Assembly: GCF_050624435.1 (NCBI RefSeq)
Contig: NC_134545.1
Span: forward strand, 89,246,063-89,310,062
From: Tenrec ecaudatus
Lineage: Eukaryota > Chordata > Mammalia > Afrosoricida > Tenrecidae
Length of the DNA: 64,000 nt
Direction: 5' to 3'
Shown one piece after another: positions 44,045 to 54,620 of this stretch. The number at the start of each line of letters is the position of its first letter. Position 1 is the stretch's first letter. The position numbers were made by a program, and so were the translations under genes. The notes beneath the pieces are model-generated. The model saw nothing but the letters and a program-made list of their open reading frames with translations. It had not been told where the DNA came from and did no database searches.

Positions 44045-44915
44045 CTTCACCATACTATTCAATCTGTTTGGTGAACCAGTAACCTGAGAAGCTGGACTAA
44101 GTGGAGAACATGGCAGCCAGAGTGCAGCCTGTCTCACCTCTGATATGCAAATGACATCACTGCTTGGCAAAAGCCAAGAGGATGAGAGGCACTTCCTGAT
44201 GAAGATGAGGGATTGCAGCCTTCAGTACAGATTGCAATGGAAGGTAAGGAAGATCAAACCCTTATGAGGAGACGCAAAAATAGCATCGCTATCACCATAG
44301 AAAGGATGGGAGTTGTCAAGGGTTTCATTGTACTCTGACCCACAATCAATAAATATATAGCTAAACAGCCTTCAAGCAATCAAATGACCTGTTGCTTACA
44401 TTAGGCAAACCTGCGGTGCCAGAGCTCTTTAAAGTGATAAAGAGCAAAGATTTCACTTTGAGAACTAAGGGGCATGTGACCCAAACCATCGCGATTTTAG
44501 TCACCACTATGCATGTTGGGCCATGAGTAAGGAAGGTCAGAAAGAACGGAGGCATTTCAGTGATGGCGTTGGAGAAGAATATTGAGTCTATACGGCCTGC
44601 CAGCAGATGGACAGAAACAAACCTGTCTTGGAGGAGAGACAGCCAGAATGCTCCTTCGAATAAAGGTAGTGAGACTTCTCTGCACAGTTTGGACACGTTA
44701 TCAGGAAAACCCAAGTCCCGGAAAAAGACATCATGCTTGGAAAAGTAGAGAGTCCGGGAAATCGAGAAAGACTGTCAATAAGAAGGATGGAGGCAGCGGC
44801 ACGGATGGACGTAAGCATAGCAATGCTTGTGAGGAGGGTGCAGGGCCGGCAGTGTTTCCTTCCGCTGTGTGGGGTCACCAGGGGTTGGAACTGGCGTGAT
44901 GGTACCTAACCGCCG
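44045..44915 (+). mobile_element. BovB/RTE LINE, reverse transcriptase remnant
   Basis: Sense copy running from the RT region to the 3' end. The catalytic motif position reads TAT GCA AAT GAC (YAND) at 44144-44155, instead of YADD. Later blocks include 'gaagaatattgagtctatacgg' and the 3' end 'ggggttggaactggcgtgatggtacctaacc'. Many stops make it non-functional. Confidence 0.8.
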
Positions 44916-45329
44916 CAGCGAGTGAAAGGATGCTTGGTTTCCTTTAGGCGCATACCTGTTGGATTTCATCTTGACTTACTGCACAGTAAGGAAACCGCAC
45001 CCTCCCTCCCCTGCCTGCATTGAGCAGACACTGTCACAGTGGACACCCTTCTCTTGTTCCTCAGTTCGGGGCATCTACTCAGCTTTCCACCATGTGCCAC
45101 CGGCTTATGCTACAGGGTAGTTAGTGTAGATGCCCCTTATTGGTTAAAGATGGGAGATCCTCCTTGAGGGCTACCATTTGATGGTCCTCTCTGCTTAGAT
45201 GCCTACAAGACAAGAGAAGCTGCAGTAGGGGATGCTACTGATCTCCCCACGTGTCAGAATCAGCGAGGAAGGTGAAGGCATACCCTCCAATGGAGAGGAC
45301 AAGAACCACCTGGATGACTACTGTGTTCT

Positions 45330-45500
45330 GCAGCCCCTGCGCCGCTCCAACGGGAATTGCACCTGGCCGCTAACCAAGAGGTGGGAACTTTGAATCCACC
45401 TATGGATGCCTTGGAAGCAAGGCCTACTGAAAGGCATTAGTCATTGCAAATTGTATGGGCCCTCTGACGAGGTCCCCATGGATCAGACAGGTTTGTCAAC
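45330..45500 (+). mobile_element. AfroSINE variant, sense
   Basis: 'gcacctggccgctaaccaagaggtgggaactttgaatccacc', 'ccttggaagcaaggcctactgaaagg', 'gtcattgcaaattgtatggg' match the long SINE subtype. The 3' tail is missing. Confidence 0.65.
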
Positions 45501-46798
45501 AAGGACTTCTTTTGTTTGTGTTCAAAGTCCTCCTGGCACAAAGGAGGTGCGCCGTAGGTCACCTGGCTGCTCTGGGCCAGAGGCTGGGTAAGCACCTGAG
45601 TATTCTGTGGGCTGGGGGCTTCTTTTTATTGCTCCCAGAGGAGAGTAGTGGAAGGAAGGATGTCGAAGGAAGATAGGATTCTCACTAAATCCCCCTAAAA
45701 GCGGTGGGCATTCAATTCCCGTGTCTCCCTCCATCCCTGTTTCTTTCACTCTGTCTCAGTCTCCGCATCTAGATGCTGATCTTTGACTCACCCAACCTCA
45801 TTCTCTCTCCGGCGCAGACCGGTGGGTGCACCAGGCCTTCTCCCGCTGTCTAGTTCATCAGAAGTCCCTCCACTCCGGGACCTCGGGATTGGATTTCATT
45901 TTGAGACATCCATTACATAATGCCAGTTGACCCCGGGCACCCGATCACAGTGACTGTGGTGCATGATTAATGGGCCTGGCTGGCGCCTTGCTGTCTAGGT
46001 GTCAGCTCTCTGTAAATAATGACTGTCCAGTGGGCGCTGATAGGCGAGAAGTGTGAGGGTCGAGCAAGTTTCTGGCTAGCCAGAAGGCTGTAACCACCCT
46101 TCATCCGCCCGCAGAAGCCCATCCCTTTGTGGAGACAAGTCACCGAGGACTGCGTTCCGACCCAGCCCAGGCGTGTCTGGGAGCCGCGCTGCTCTGAGCT
46201 GCGCCTGGCCCCGTTCCACTGTCGGTTTTGCTGCTTCTGCTGCGAAGTCTGTCCTGAGGCTATTGTTTGGTTTTCTCTTCCTGACTACATTAGAATGGTT
46301 CCATTTAAGATGAAAACAATCTAAAGCAACCCCTGAACGGGGAGGAAGAAGAAACCGAGTAAAGAGGTGTTTTTTTTTTCACTCTTTGAAAGATGAATTC
46401 AAATGTGTTTCGCTGTGCTTTAATATATCCGAGATGCTCCACTAACATGACCCAATCTGTCACAGTCTGCCAGCAAACCTGGTGCGATTTTGCTGTGGAG
46501 AAAAGTGAGCTGAGAGAGAAGCTGAGGTTCCGATGGGGAAGTTCTTGTCCTGCGTGCCCCGAGCTATCACCTTCCTCACGGAAACATTAAACACCGCCTG
46601 GTGCCCTGGCTGGCAGACTGGCTGAGTGGGGGGTGCAGAGAGTAGAGAGTGATGGGAATGAGGCCATGGTCCTGTGTCCATAGGCAGCTGTTTTGATCTC
46701 CATCCAGGGCTGCAGCCACTGCTTTAACCAATGGCTACTATGTCCCTGGAGAAGGGTGTAGCACCATGCCTCATGCTCCTGGGCACAAAACATCCAGG
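45501..46798. promoter_or_regulatory. Repeat-free intron block, candidate enhancers
   Basis: Contains 45890-46080 ('tccattacataatgcc', 'gtgcatgattaatggg', 'ctgtaaataatgac') and 46300-46540 ('gatgaattcaaatgtg', 'gctttaatatatcc'). Both are repeat-free and AT-motif rich, as expected of conserved non-coding elements. No exon. Conservation is untested. Confidence 0.3.
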
Positions 46799-46824
46799 GT
46801 GTGTGTGTGTGTGTGTGTGTGTGT
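46799..46824 (+). repeat. (GT)13 microsatellite
   Basis: Pure GT dinucleotides, directly read. Confidence 0.95.
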
Positions 46825-47089
46825 AAGCACATGTATAGGAGTGCACATGGGCTTTTATGTATGTAGGGAGTGCTTATCCAAGTGGACCTTCAAAGTGTCC
46901 TCCATTCCAATTTTCCTATTTTTTTTTTATGTCTTAGGGAGCATGTTTACCACTCACATGCCAGTTTGTTGGACTATGGGTAGCTTGTATGTTGCTGTGA
47001 TGCCGACAGCTTTGCTCCCAGTATTTAAAATACTGGAAGCATCTCCCCTTGTGCTAGGTTTCAGTGGGATTTCCAGGCGAAGACATATA

Positions 47090-47512
47090 TGTCAGGCTGG
47101 ATTGACTAGAGAAACACATCCAGGGACACTCACATATGTGTAAGAAAGAGCTTTATATCAAGAAGTAATTATATATCAAGAAACCATTCCAGTCCAACTC
47201 AAGTCCATAAGTCAGACTCATGCAGTCATATGCAGAGATGCAGGATGCAGGATTATCATGGGCTGGTGGGTGCAAAGTCCTGTGGATCCACAGTCAGTGG
47301 AAACATGGCAGGGCTCTGGCAGCTGTCAAGGTGGCCAGCAAGCAGGAGAGTAAAGGCTGAGAGGGAGGGAGGTCCCCAGAGCCCTCCTTAGGAGAAGGCC
47401 ACACCTACAGGGATGCACCATTAGGCTGCTGCAACCTTATTGACAGGTGGAGACCACGCCGACACTTTTATAGATCTTTAGGTTGACATAAAATTCTATA
47501 ACTACCATAACA
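47090..47512 (-). mobile_element. LTR-like element, fourth copy
   Basis: Starts TGTCAGGCTGGATTGAC and ends 'gacataaaattctataactaccataaCA'. It contains 'tataccaag'-type and 'agtccataagtcagactc' blocks common to the other copies and a two-thirds point 'cacagtcagtggaaacatgg'. It has TG...CA ends; the flanking 5-mers (atata, gacta) do not match. Confidence 0.55.
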
Positions 47513-47730
47513 GACTAGGAAGAAAGGCTGAGTTCTGAAAATTAGCTGGTGAAAACCTAGTGAATCTAAACAGAACTTTGCATGGTAGAGAGCCGGAAGA
47601 AGAGCACCCTAGGATGGAAGGCACTCAACACAGACAGTGATTGCAACTGTGTAACTCAAGCGTACCAGTGATTCTGAAGATACGCAGGGAGCAACCTTGT
47701 TTCACTCTGTTGTGCATGTGTCAGGGTCTA
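47513..47730 (+). mobile_element. Possible BovB 3' fragment (sense)
   Basis: 'ggaagaagagcaccctaggatggaaggcactc' and 'gcaaccttgtttcactctgttgtgcatg' resemble the BovB 3' region in sense, but it is diverged. Confidence 0.35.
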
Positions 47731-48289
47731 GTGGTGAGAGCAGTGGAGAGGGTGAAAGAAGGAATGACTGGTGCTGAAAGTACAGGGGACTCGGTGCGAC
47801 CACTGGCGTCTAAGTGTTTTCCCACCTCAGTGAACTCCACTGTATCCAATATCAAGGCGGTAAGCAAGAGTCGCTGCCCTGGGGGAAGGGGAGGGTTGGA
47901 GTGGTGGGGAGGGCATATCCTGAGAGCAGAAACCACATCCACCTCAGCCACCGCTGCCCCATAGGAGGGGCTTAGAGAATATTTAACGAATGATGTGTTC
48001 AGTGTCTCAGCCAGGGAGATCTGATGGTTCCCAAAGTTAACACTGTATGTGGTAACAGTAACAGCATGTGGCCAGCGGGAGGCCCTTCTGGGTTCTTGCC
48101 TGGGTTGCGTCCACAATGTTGCCTTCTGGTCTGGGGGCATAAGACAAGAGAAAGTATGATTGGTTGAGAGAGAGCAGGATAGGGAGGGTGTGGCAACCCT
48201 ATCCTTCATAAACTAAACCTTTAAAGAAATGAAGTTCCGTTAGCCTGGAGAGGACAGGAAGCCTAAATAGTTGAAAAGCTTCTATAGGA
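47731..48289. other. Intron stretch, nothing recognised
   Basis: No exon. The 162-codon minus frame (47721-48209) starts in repeat-like sequence and has no recognisable domain. Confidence 0.4.
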
Positions 48290-48560
48290 ATGATGTGTTA
48301 TTGGTGTCTGGCTACTCCAGACTTCACAGGAGAGAAGAACCCAATTCAGCATCAGCCCAGGACTGATTCCTGGGACGCAGAGGTCAGACTTGTCCACTCT
48401 CCACCTTCTTTACCTTATTCTGATACCAACGATTCTTCTCATGACACTCTATACTTGTCTGCTAGAATCGATTATTTCTTGTAATGGCCATTCAGCTCAC
48501 AGACAATGCTTATGATTATTGGGTTTGATAGCATGTTAAACAATTTAGGGGTTACAATTT
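48290..48560 (+). repeat. Unclassified interspersed repeat, copy 2
   Basis: Block order shared with 42225-42500: 'ggagagaagaacccaattc', 'gcagaggtcagac', 'ctttaccttattctgataccaac', 'gtaatggccattcagctcacagac', 'tatgattattgggtttgatag'. Confidence 0.5.
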
Positions 48561-49032
48561 GGGATCAGAAATTGTGTGCAAGAGAAACGTCTTTTAATGC
48601 TGCCAAGAGATGTCAAATGGCGTGCCCCCATGGCATAAGCCTCAGCCCTAAGGTACTTGGCTCTAACTTCATAGGTCAGCAAGCTTAGCTCTCCAGATTA
48701 AGTGCTTGGAAGCAACACAATGGCATGCAAACCTCCAGCCTAAAGGCATTCCGCTTTCCTGCTGCTGTGGCCTGGGAAGCCCTGGGCGTGGCCATGCTTC
48801 CTGCTCTTGGTTCTTGGGCCCTCTCCAGCTTGTCTCTGGTTCATAGTTCTCTGTCTCCTGGATCACGCAGGTTCACTGCAGCGACCTCAGGTTTGTAAAG
48901 ATGTACTTCATTCCTGCCCCTTGTCTCTCCTGATGGCTTTGAGACTCCTCGCTCTGTGCGCAGTTTCTGCAGCAAAAGGATTAGACTTGTTCTCTGTGCC
49001 CATAGAGGCAAAAGTTAGGCTGGTGATTGAAA
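48561..49032. other. Intron stretch, probably the same repeat continued
   Basis: No exon is recognised. It may be the rest of the unclassified repeat before 48560, but this could not be compared because copy 1 stops at the L1. Confidence 0.3.
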
Positions 49033-49438
49033 AGGTGTTGTTGTTTTTAGGTCCATTGGGTTGGTTCTGACCCATAGTGACCTTATGAACAGTACAATGA
49101 AACACAGCCTGGTCCTGCGCCACCCCCACAATGGTTCCTTTGCCTGAGCCCATTGCTACAGCCACTGTGTCGGTCCATCTCATTGGGGCTTCCTCTTCTT
49201 TGGTGCCTCTCTACCAGCATGATGTCCTTCTCCAGGGACTGGTCTTTCCTGACAATTTGTCCCAAGTAGCTCAGACAAAGTCTTGCTATCCTTGCTTCAA
49301 CAGAGCACTCTGGCTGTACTTCTTCCAAGACAGATCGGTTTGTCCTTTTACCAGTCCATGATACTTTCCATGTTCTCCAGCACCGTCATTCAAATGCATC
49401 GATTCTTCTTTGGTCTTCCTTCTTCAATAGCCAACTTT
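49033..49438 (-). mobile_element. BovB LINE (antisense), part 1
   Basis: 'ccattgggttggttctgacccatagtgacc', 'gctacagccactgtgtcggtccatctc', 'cagcatgatgtccttctccagggactgg', 'gtcattcaaatgcatcgattcttctttggtcttcc' is the BovB 3' region in reverse. It is interrupted by an L1 tail and resumes at 49877. Confidence 0.85.
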
Positions 49439-49876
49439 CTTTTTTTAAAATAATGTTATTGGGAGACTCCTACAACTCTTAGCACAGTCCATACACACAT
49501 CCATGGTGTCAAGCACATTTGTACATTTATTGCCCTCATCATTCTTAAAACATTTGCTTTCTACTTGAGCCCTTGGTATCAGCTCCTCATTTCCCCCCCT
49601 CTCTCCCTACCCCTTCTCTCACAAACCCTTGATAATTTATAAATTATTATTATTTTGTCATGTCTTATACCATCTGACGGCTCCTTTTACCCACATTTCT
49701 GTTGTCCGGGGAGAGGGTTATATGTAGAACCTTCTGATTGGTTCCCCCCTTTGTCCCCCAACCTTCCCCAACCCTCCTTGCATCACTGCTCTCATTATTG
49801 GTCCTGAGGGGTTTGTCTGTCCTGGAATCCCTGTGTTTCCAGTTCTTATCTGTACCAGCATGCATCCTCTGGTTTC
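49439..49876 (-). mobile_element. L1-type LINE 3' tail (antisense), inserted in BovB
   Basis: Complement of A-tail, 'atgttattgggagactcc', 'gtcaagcacatttgtacatttattgcc', 'ttgataatttataaattattattattttgtcatg', and further 3'UTR to 'gcatcctctgg'. Same family as 28129-28440. Confidence 0.75.
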
Positions 49877-50205
49877 ACATGCATGTGAGACAACGGGAAA
49901 TGCCATGGCTTGGGTCAGGTGCACTGGAGTCCTCAGAGTAACATCCCTGCCTTTCAATACTCTAGAGCGGTCCTGTGCATTTACCCAATGCAACACATCC
50001 TTTGAACTCTTAACTGCAGCTTACTTGAGCATTGATTGTGAATCCAATCTTTGACAACTTCGATCTTTTCTCCATGGATCATGATGCTCCATATTGGTCC
50101 AGTCATGAGGATTTTGGTCCTCTTGACATCAGTAATCCACACTGAAGGCTGCAATCCTAGATCTATGTTGAAAAGCAGGTAGCCTGATGTTGTACTCACA
50201 TGCAC
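49877..50205 (-). mobile_element. BovB LINE (antisense), part 2
   Basis: Resumes at 'cacatgcatgtgagacaacgg', the position that follows 'cagctttcg' in the uninterrupted copy at 61755. It then gives 'ctttcaatactctagagcggtcctgtgc' and 'cttttctccatggatcatgatg'. Confidence 0.85.
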
Positions 50206-50369
50206 TATCAAACACTTCTGTGGAGCAGTGTTGTGTGACAGCGAGAAATCACAGATCTGAGCAGAGTTTCAGGGACCCGTTTGGGTAGCTTTGTATGCAG
50301 GGTTTTGGTATGTGCTTATTCATTTTCTTTAATTATTGGAGATTGTTCCTGTGTGGTGTTTTTATGACT

Positions 50370-50480
50370 TCTTACAACCCCATGGCCATTTTGGGTAGCA
50401 CTTCATCAAGTCTTTCTCCCGTGGAACTCTCAGATCGACTCAAAGTACCCACCTGTTGGTTTGCAGCTTAGTCTTTCCCT
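50370..50480 (-). mobile_element. AfroSINE, antisense, degenerate
   Basis: 'gtagcacttcatcaagtctttctcccgtggaactctcagatcgactcaaagtacccacctg' keeps only part of the family pattern. Confidence 0.4.
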
Positions 50481-50804
50481 GTCTCCTCCTGTGTGCACGA
50501 TTTTGGAACCTACCTTCAAATTTCCTCCTAAAGATGAAATTAGCTGCATGGGGATCTCTTGCTTATGGGGGTAAAGGTTAAAGCTATTAAGGTTGTTTGT
50601 TGGGGCTTATTGAAAATCTCTTGTCCACAGAGGATCTATGAGTAGATACTTGGATAGATATGTAGACTGACTAGTTTGGGGATATATAATGGGAATAAAC
50701 CCATGGCTTGTCTATGGTTTTGGTATAAGATATTTGTATATATGTACTTTCTTTTGCTTCAAATACGTCCATGAGTGATGTGGACCATACAATAGGCAAA
50801 GTAT

Positions 50805-51250
50805 GAAAATTTCCTAGATATAATTAAACCATTTGAGGGATCAGGTTACAGGGTCTGGGGATTCAGACCATAGCCTCGTGGGACACCAAGGTGAGTTGTC
50901 ATAATATAGTTCACAGAAATAATGTTCTCCAGCCTGACTCAGTGAGTGCCGACTAGGGTCCTAAACACTCACGAGCAGCCCTTTAAAGGTGCAACTCTTG
51001 CTCTTTCTGCCTCCAGTGGAAGGCAGAGTGGTGAAAATAAATAGACCCCTGGATATGATGAGTCTGATGGACGAATGGACCACAACACAGTTCGCACAAT
51101 CCCGAGAACAGAAGAACCAAGGCGAGGCCCGGTTATCACTACGAACTGCTCTGAAAAGGACTTCATTTGAGAGCAGTGGTGGAAGTGAGCGCAACATCGT
51201 ACCAGAAATCAGTCTTCGGGTCCGATGGAAACCAGTGCAGACCCCAAGAC
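50805..51250 (+). mobile_element. L1 3'UTR fragment (sense)
   Basis: 'ggttacagggtctggggattcagacc', 'gtgggacaccaaggtgagttgtcataatatagttcacagaaataatgttctcc', 'ccgagaacagaagaaccaaggcgaggcccggttatcactac'. It matches the afrotherian L1 3'UTR by memory. The 88-codon frame across it is not a gene. Confidence 0.55.
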
Positions 51251-51539
51251 CTTAGCATCGTCCCCTTCAGGTCTGGAAGTGAATTCACCTCCCATTAGAT
51301 GCATAGCCCATTGGAGATTAATGCTGCCCCATTGAGGACAGCCTGGACCCAAGTACAAAGTTCAGGTTGGGAAAGAACAAGACATGGGACCAGGACACAC
51401 AGGGAGGAAGGGGGAGAAGCGATGGCGCCTTGGCCTTGAGGGCTGGCAAGGGCGAGTTGAATCAGAATGCGTGTGGGTTGTTGAATGTAGACCTGTGATC
51501 GGCACTCTAAGCCCTCACCGGATTCACAGTCAAATGCTG

Positions 51540-51730
51540 AAAAGCTAAAACTATAAAAGCTGTGGTCACGGAGTCAGTTCTAGTCCATGGTGACCCGTGT
51601 GGGCGGCAGAGGAGACTGCGCTCCTTTGGGCTTCCCAGTGGCTCCTTACTTAAATGGAGACCTCCATACTTGCTTCGGCGGCTCCCTGCGTACGCCCCAA
51701 ACCACCATCTTTTGCACCCTAAAGGGATTC
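51540..51730 (-). mobile_element. AfroSINE, antisense, second subfamily
   Basis: 'cggagtcagttctagtccatggtgacccgtgtgggcggcagag', 'cttcccagtggctccttacttaaatgg'; only part of the subtype is recognisable. Confidence 0.5.
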
Positions 51731-52199
51731 TGGGCCAGTCGGCATTGGTGCCAACCTTGCCCATTTATTCTATGAGAAGGAGCACTCATGGAGCACGTTC
51801 TCGCTGTGTTAGGGGCAGTGACAGATGCTTCCATTGACTGACTTACTCAGAGTATTGTACGGTGCGTAGAACCAGTCCCACGTTCATACGGAAGGAAACA
51901 TCCTCCAGCTTAGAGAGTCACTTGGGCTGGCTCCCATAGTCCCTTCCTGACCGTACCTTGAAATGCTCGTTGTTCATTGGGCCCCTTTGTACTGAGTCCA
52001 CTTTTCTTCCTCTGTGAACGATTGCCAGTAGAAAGAGCCAGCTCTCCACCATCTGGATCTCTCATCAGGGACTTGGCTGGCCCGAGAAACCCTGGTTTTT
52101 GTCTTGTCGGCCAAGACCTTCATGCCTTTCCTGCAGAGTCCTTGCCGTGGGCCCTCAATCACAGCGTCCCAGTTCAACCCCTTCCCCTCGGTGGAGGGT
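51731..52199. other. Intron stretch, nothing recognised
   Basis: No exon or repeat identified. It precedes the POU-motif block. Confidence 0.4.
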
Positions 52200-52350
52200 T
52201 CCAGAAAGCCTCATGTTGACCTTCTTTTAATTGCTAATAATTATTCAACTTTTTATAGCCCAGAGTGATGAATATTCATGAACAGCCATTGTGCTTTTAA
52301 AATTTAAACGGAAACATGGAATTAAACGCAATAAGGGGATGAAGGGAGTG
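52200..52350. promoter_or_regulatory. Candidate enhancer with 12-bp POU-type palindrome
   Basis: 'cttttaattgctaataattattc' carries adjacent homeodomain cores. It is followed by the perfect palindrome ATGAATATTCAT at 52268-52279, similar to dimeric POU sites of the MORE type (ATGMATATKCAT), and by 'ttaaaatttaaac'. Repeat-free. Binding by neural POU factors is an inference. Confidence 0.4.
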
Positions 52351-52849
52351 TGCCTGTGTATCGCGTTCAGTCCCGCGGTGGCACTCTGCCTGCACAGTAG
52401 AGAGGACACACTGACCTGGGTGCTGTGATCCTCTGCCTCCAGTTTGGAAAGGAGATGCCGAAAACATCGGGGCCTGAGTGCATTCAGACATTCAGCAGTT
52501 CCTTCAGCCTGCGCTTACTGATTGATGACAATTAGGAGCCCCGCGGAACAGCACCCTCCCCGCCAGCGCTTACATTCTAGCCTTGGACCAGGCAGGTGCC
52601 AGTCGCCTGTGGTGGGTTCATATGGCAAGGGTAAGCGTGTGAGCTACAGCATTTGCCAAGGGACAGTGAGTAACTCTGCCCAGGGTGGTGGAAGAGGACG
52701 CACAGACGTGGTGGCCACCTCAGGATTTGTAGTTCACGGGTCCTGCCTTTCATACTTCGGTGTTCAGCCCAATGGGTCCCATGCCGAGGTGCATTCCAGA
52801 GGGCACTGAGCTGCCCACCTTTTCCTGGAGAGGCTATCTCGGGGGGTAG
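52351..52849. other. Intron stretch, nothing recognised
   Basis: No exon or interspersed repeat recognised. Overlapping frames on both strands lack domains. Confidence 0.4.
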
Positions 52850-52990
52850 GCTCTGAAGTTGCTGGAATTTGAATCCCAGTTCGGACACTTTGCAGCTGGA
52901 TGACCTTGGGAGAGTCCCTTAATCCCATTATGCCTCAGTTTCTTCATCTATAAAACTCAGATAATCCTCAGAACTAGCCCACAGATTTGT
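52850..52990 (+). mobile_element. MIR SINE (sense)
   Basis: 'gctggaatttgaatcccagttcggacac', 'gcagctggatgaccttgggagagtcccttaatcc', 'cctcagtttcttcatctataaaactcagataat' is a clear MIR. Confidence 0.85.
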
Positions 52991-54109
52991 TTTAGCCACT
53001 CCACTGTTGATGCCTCTGGGGTGCATAGGACGGTGCTTGGAGCACAAGAAGCAGTGCCCTGTAGACACTGGTTTGGGCCCGAGGCCTTGGGCCATGAATT
53101 CCTGATGTTGCTTCGCAGCCTTGAACTGTCCAGCCCTCTGCAGGGCTCTTATGAGGTTTTGTTCGCTCGGAGAAAGGCAACTGCCGACCAGCAATTGTTA
53201 AGAGGTTCAGACTGTCTTGAGAGCTCTCCTTAGGAAGCAGCAAGAGGGAGGTGGACGCTGAGCTGTAAATACCTTCCAGAATGTCAGCCCCCACATCAAG
53301 CAGGAAAGCCGGTGGCCACTTGGGGGACTGAGGGCCAGAGGGGCTGGAGTGGAGAACACCCCATTCGCGCCCCCCCCCCCCCACACACATTTACACATTT
53401 CCATCCACCCTGGGCCTCCCTGAGGAATCTCCACCCTCCTCTCTAGGGAAGGCCATGTGCTCCTGTGTGGGTATAACACATGGCTCACTCCGTGGGCCGT
53501 GTCTTCCCGTTTTAAAATGGGAAATGCGAGTTATTTATTTGTAGTTCACACTTGGGGAGATGCTCAGGGAGCAGCCGGGGTGGGTGGGAGTTCTCTCCAA
53601 GTAAACACACCCACTTTCTGGAGAGGCAGTTTTTTGTTTTGTTTTGTTTTTTCAGCTCAGGGGTTTCTAGCACTGTTGACGTCCCTTCCCTGGTGTGGGG
53701 ACGTCATCCTCCCCCTCCTCGATTGTATAGTATGGGAGCTGGTAAGAGTCACAGCCCAACCCACCCCCACTCCCCACTCCCCACCCCGGGAACAAGGCCA
53801 AACTTGCCTTTTTGCGTCAATTCACCTGGCTGCAGTTTTAAACCAGGGAGGGACGCGGTTGTCAAGTGGCGTGGGCTGGGGCCCTGGGCCTGAGTTCTTG
53901 AATCTTGTTTTAAACATTGCCTCTCTATGGCTTTGAACAAATCCCCAGTTCTCTCCAACTCTCAGCTGGCATATTGAGGCGGGTCAGAACCAGATCTCTG
54001 ACTATGACCTGGGAGGCCCCCACACTCGATCCTGGGGCTCTCCATCACTCATCTCCTACTTGCCTCTCTGGTGTCATTCTGTCTCCTCAAAGATCTTTCT
54101 CTTTTTCTC
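52991..54109. other. Intron stretch with homopolymer tracts
   Basis: (C)13 lies at 53370-53382 and (GTTTT)n at about 53630-53650. No exon; the 159-codon plus frame (53457-53936) has no domain. Confidence 0.4.
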
Positions 54110-54440
54110 TGCCCCACCACACCATGTCCAAACTATGTTAGACAGAGTCTCGTCAAACTTGCTTCTAAGACGCGTGGCGGCTGTCCTCTTTCCAAGAAGA
54201 TGTGTGCGTCCTTTTGGCAGTCCGTGATACTTTCGAGTCTTCACCAGCACGATAATTCAAATCGTTGATTCTCCTTCAGCTTTCCTTCTTCCCTAACCAA
54301 CTTTCACAGGCGTACGATGTGATTGAAAATGCCGTGGTTCGCGTCAGGCACACTTTCATCCTCAAAAGACCCTCCTTCCCTTTTAACACTGTAAAGAGGT
54401 CTTGTGCAGCAAATATACTCAGTGCAATGTGTCCTTTGAT
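54110..54440 (-). mobile_element. BovB LINE (antisense)
   Basis: 'gtccaaactatgttagacagagtctcgtcaaacttgc', 'ggcagtccgtgatactttcgagtcttcaccagcacgataattcaaatcg', 'cgtacgatgtgattgaaaatgccgtggttcgcgtcaggc', ending in 'gtgtcctttgatctc'. Confidence 0.75.
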
Positions 54441-54590
54441 CTCTAGCAACTCCATATAGGGTGTCTGAGGCTGCAACTCTTTACTGGACCAGACAGCCTC
54501 ATGTTTTGCCTGTGGACCCACTAGTGGTTTGAACCACCAACCTTATGCTGAGTAGTCCAATACTCAACCCTGGAACACATGGCCTGGTCT
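54441..54590 (-). mobile_element. AfroSINE, antisense, 5' part
   Basis: 'gtgtctgaggctgcaactctttactggaccagacagcctcatg', 'cactagtggtttgaaccaccaaccttatgctgag'. The 3' portion is missing because it abuts BovB. Confidence 0.75.
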
Positions 54591-54620
54591 CCTTCACTTT
54601 GCCACTCCCAGACCATAGGC

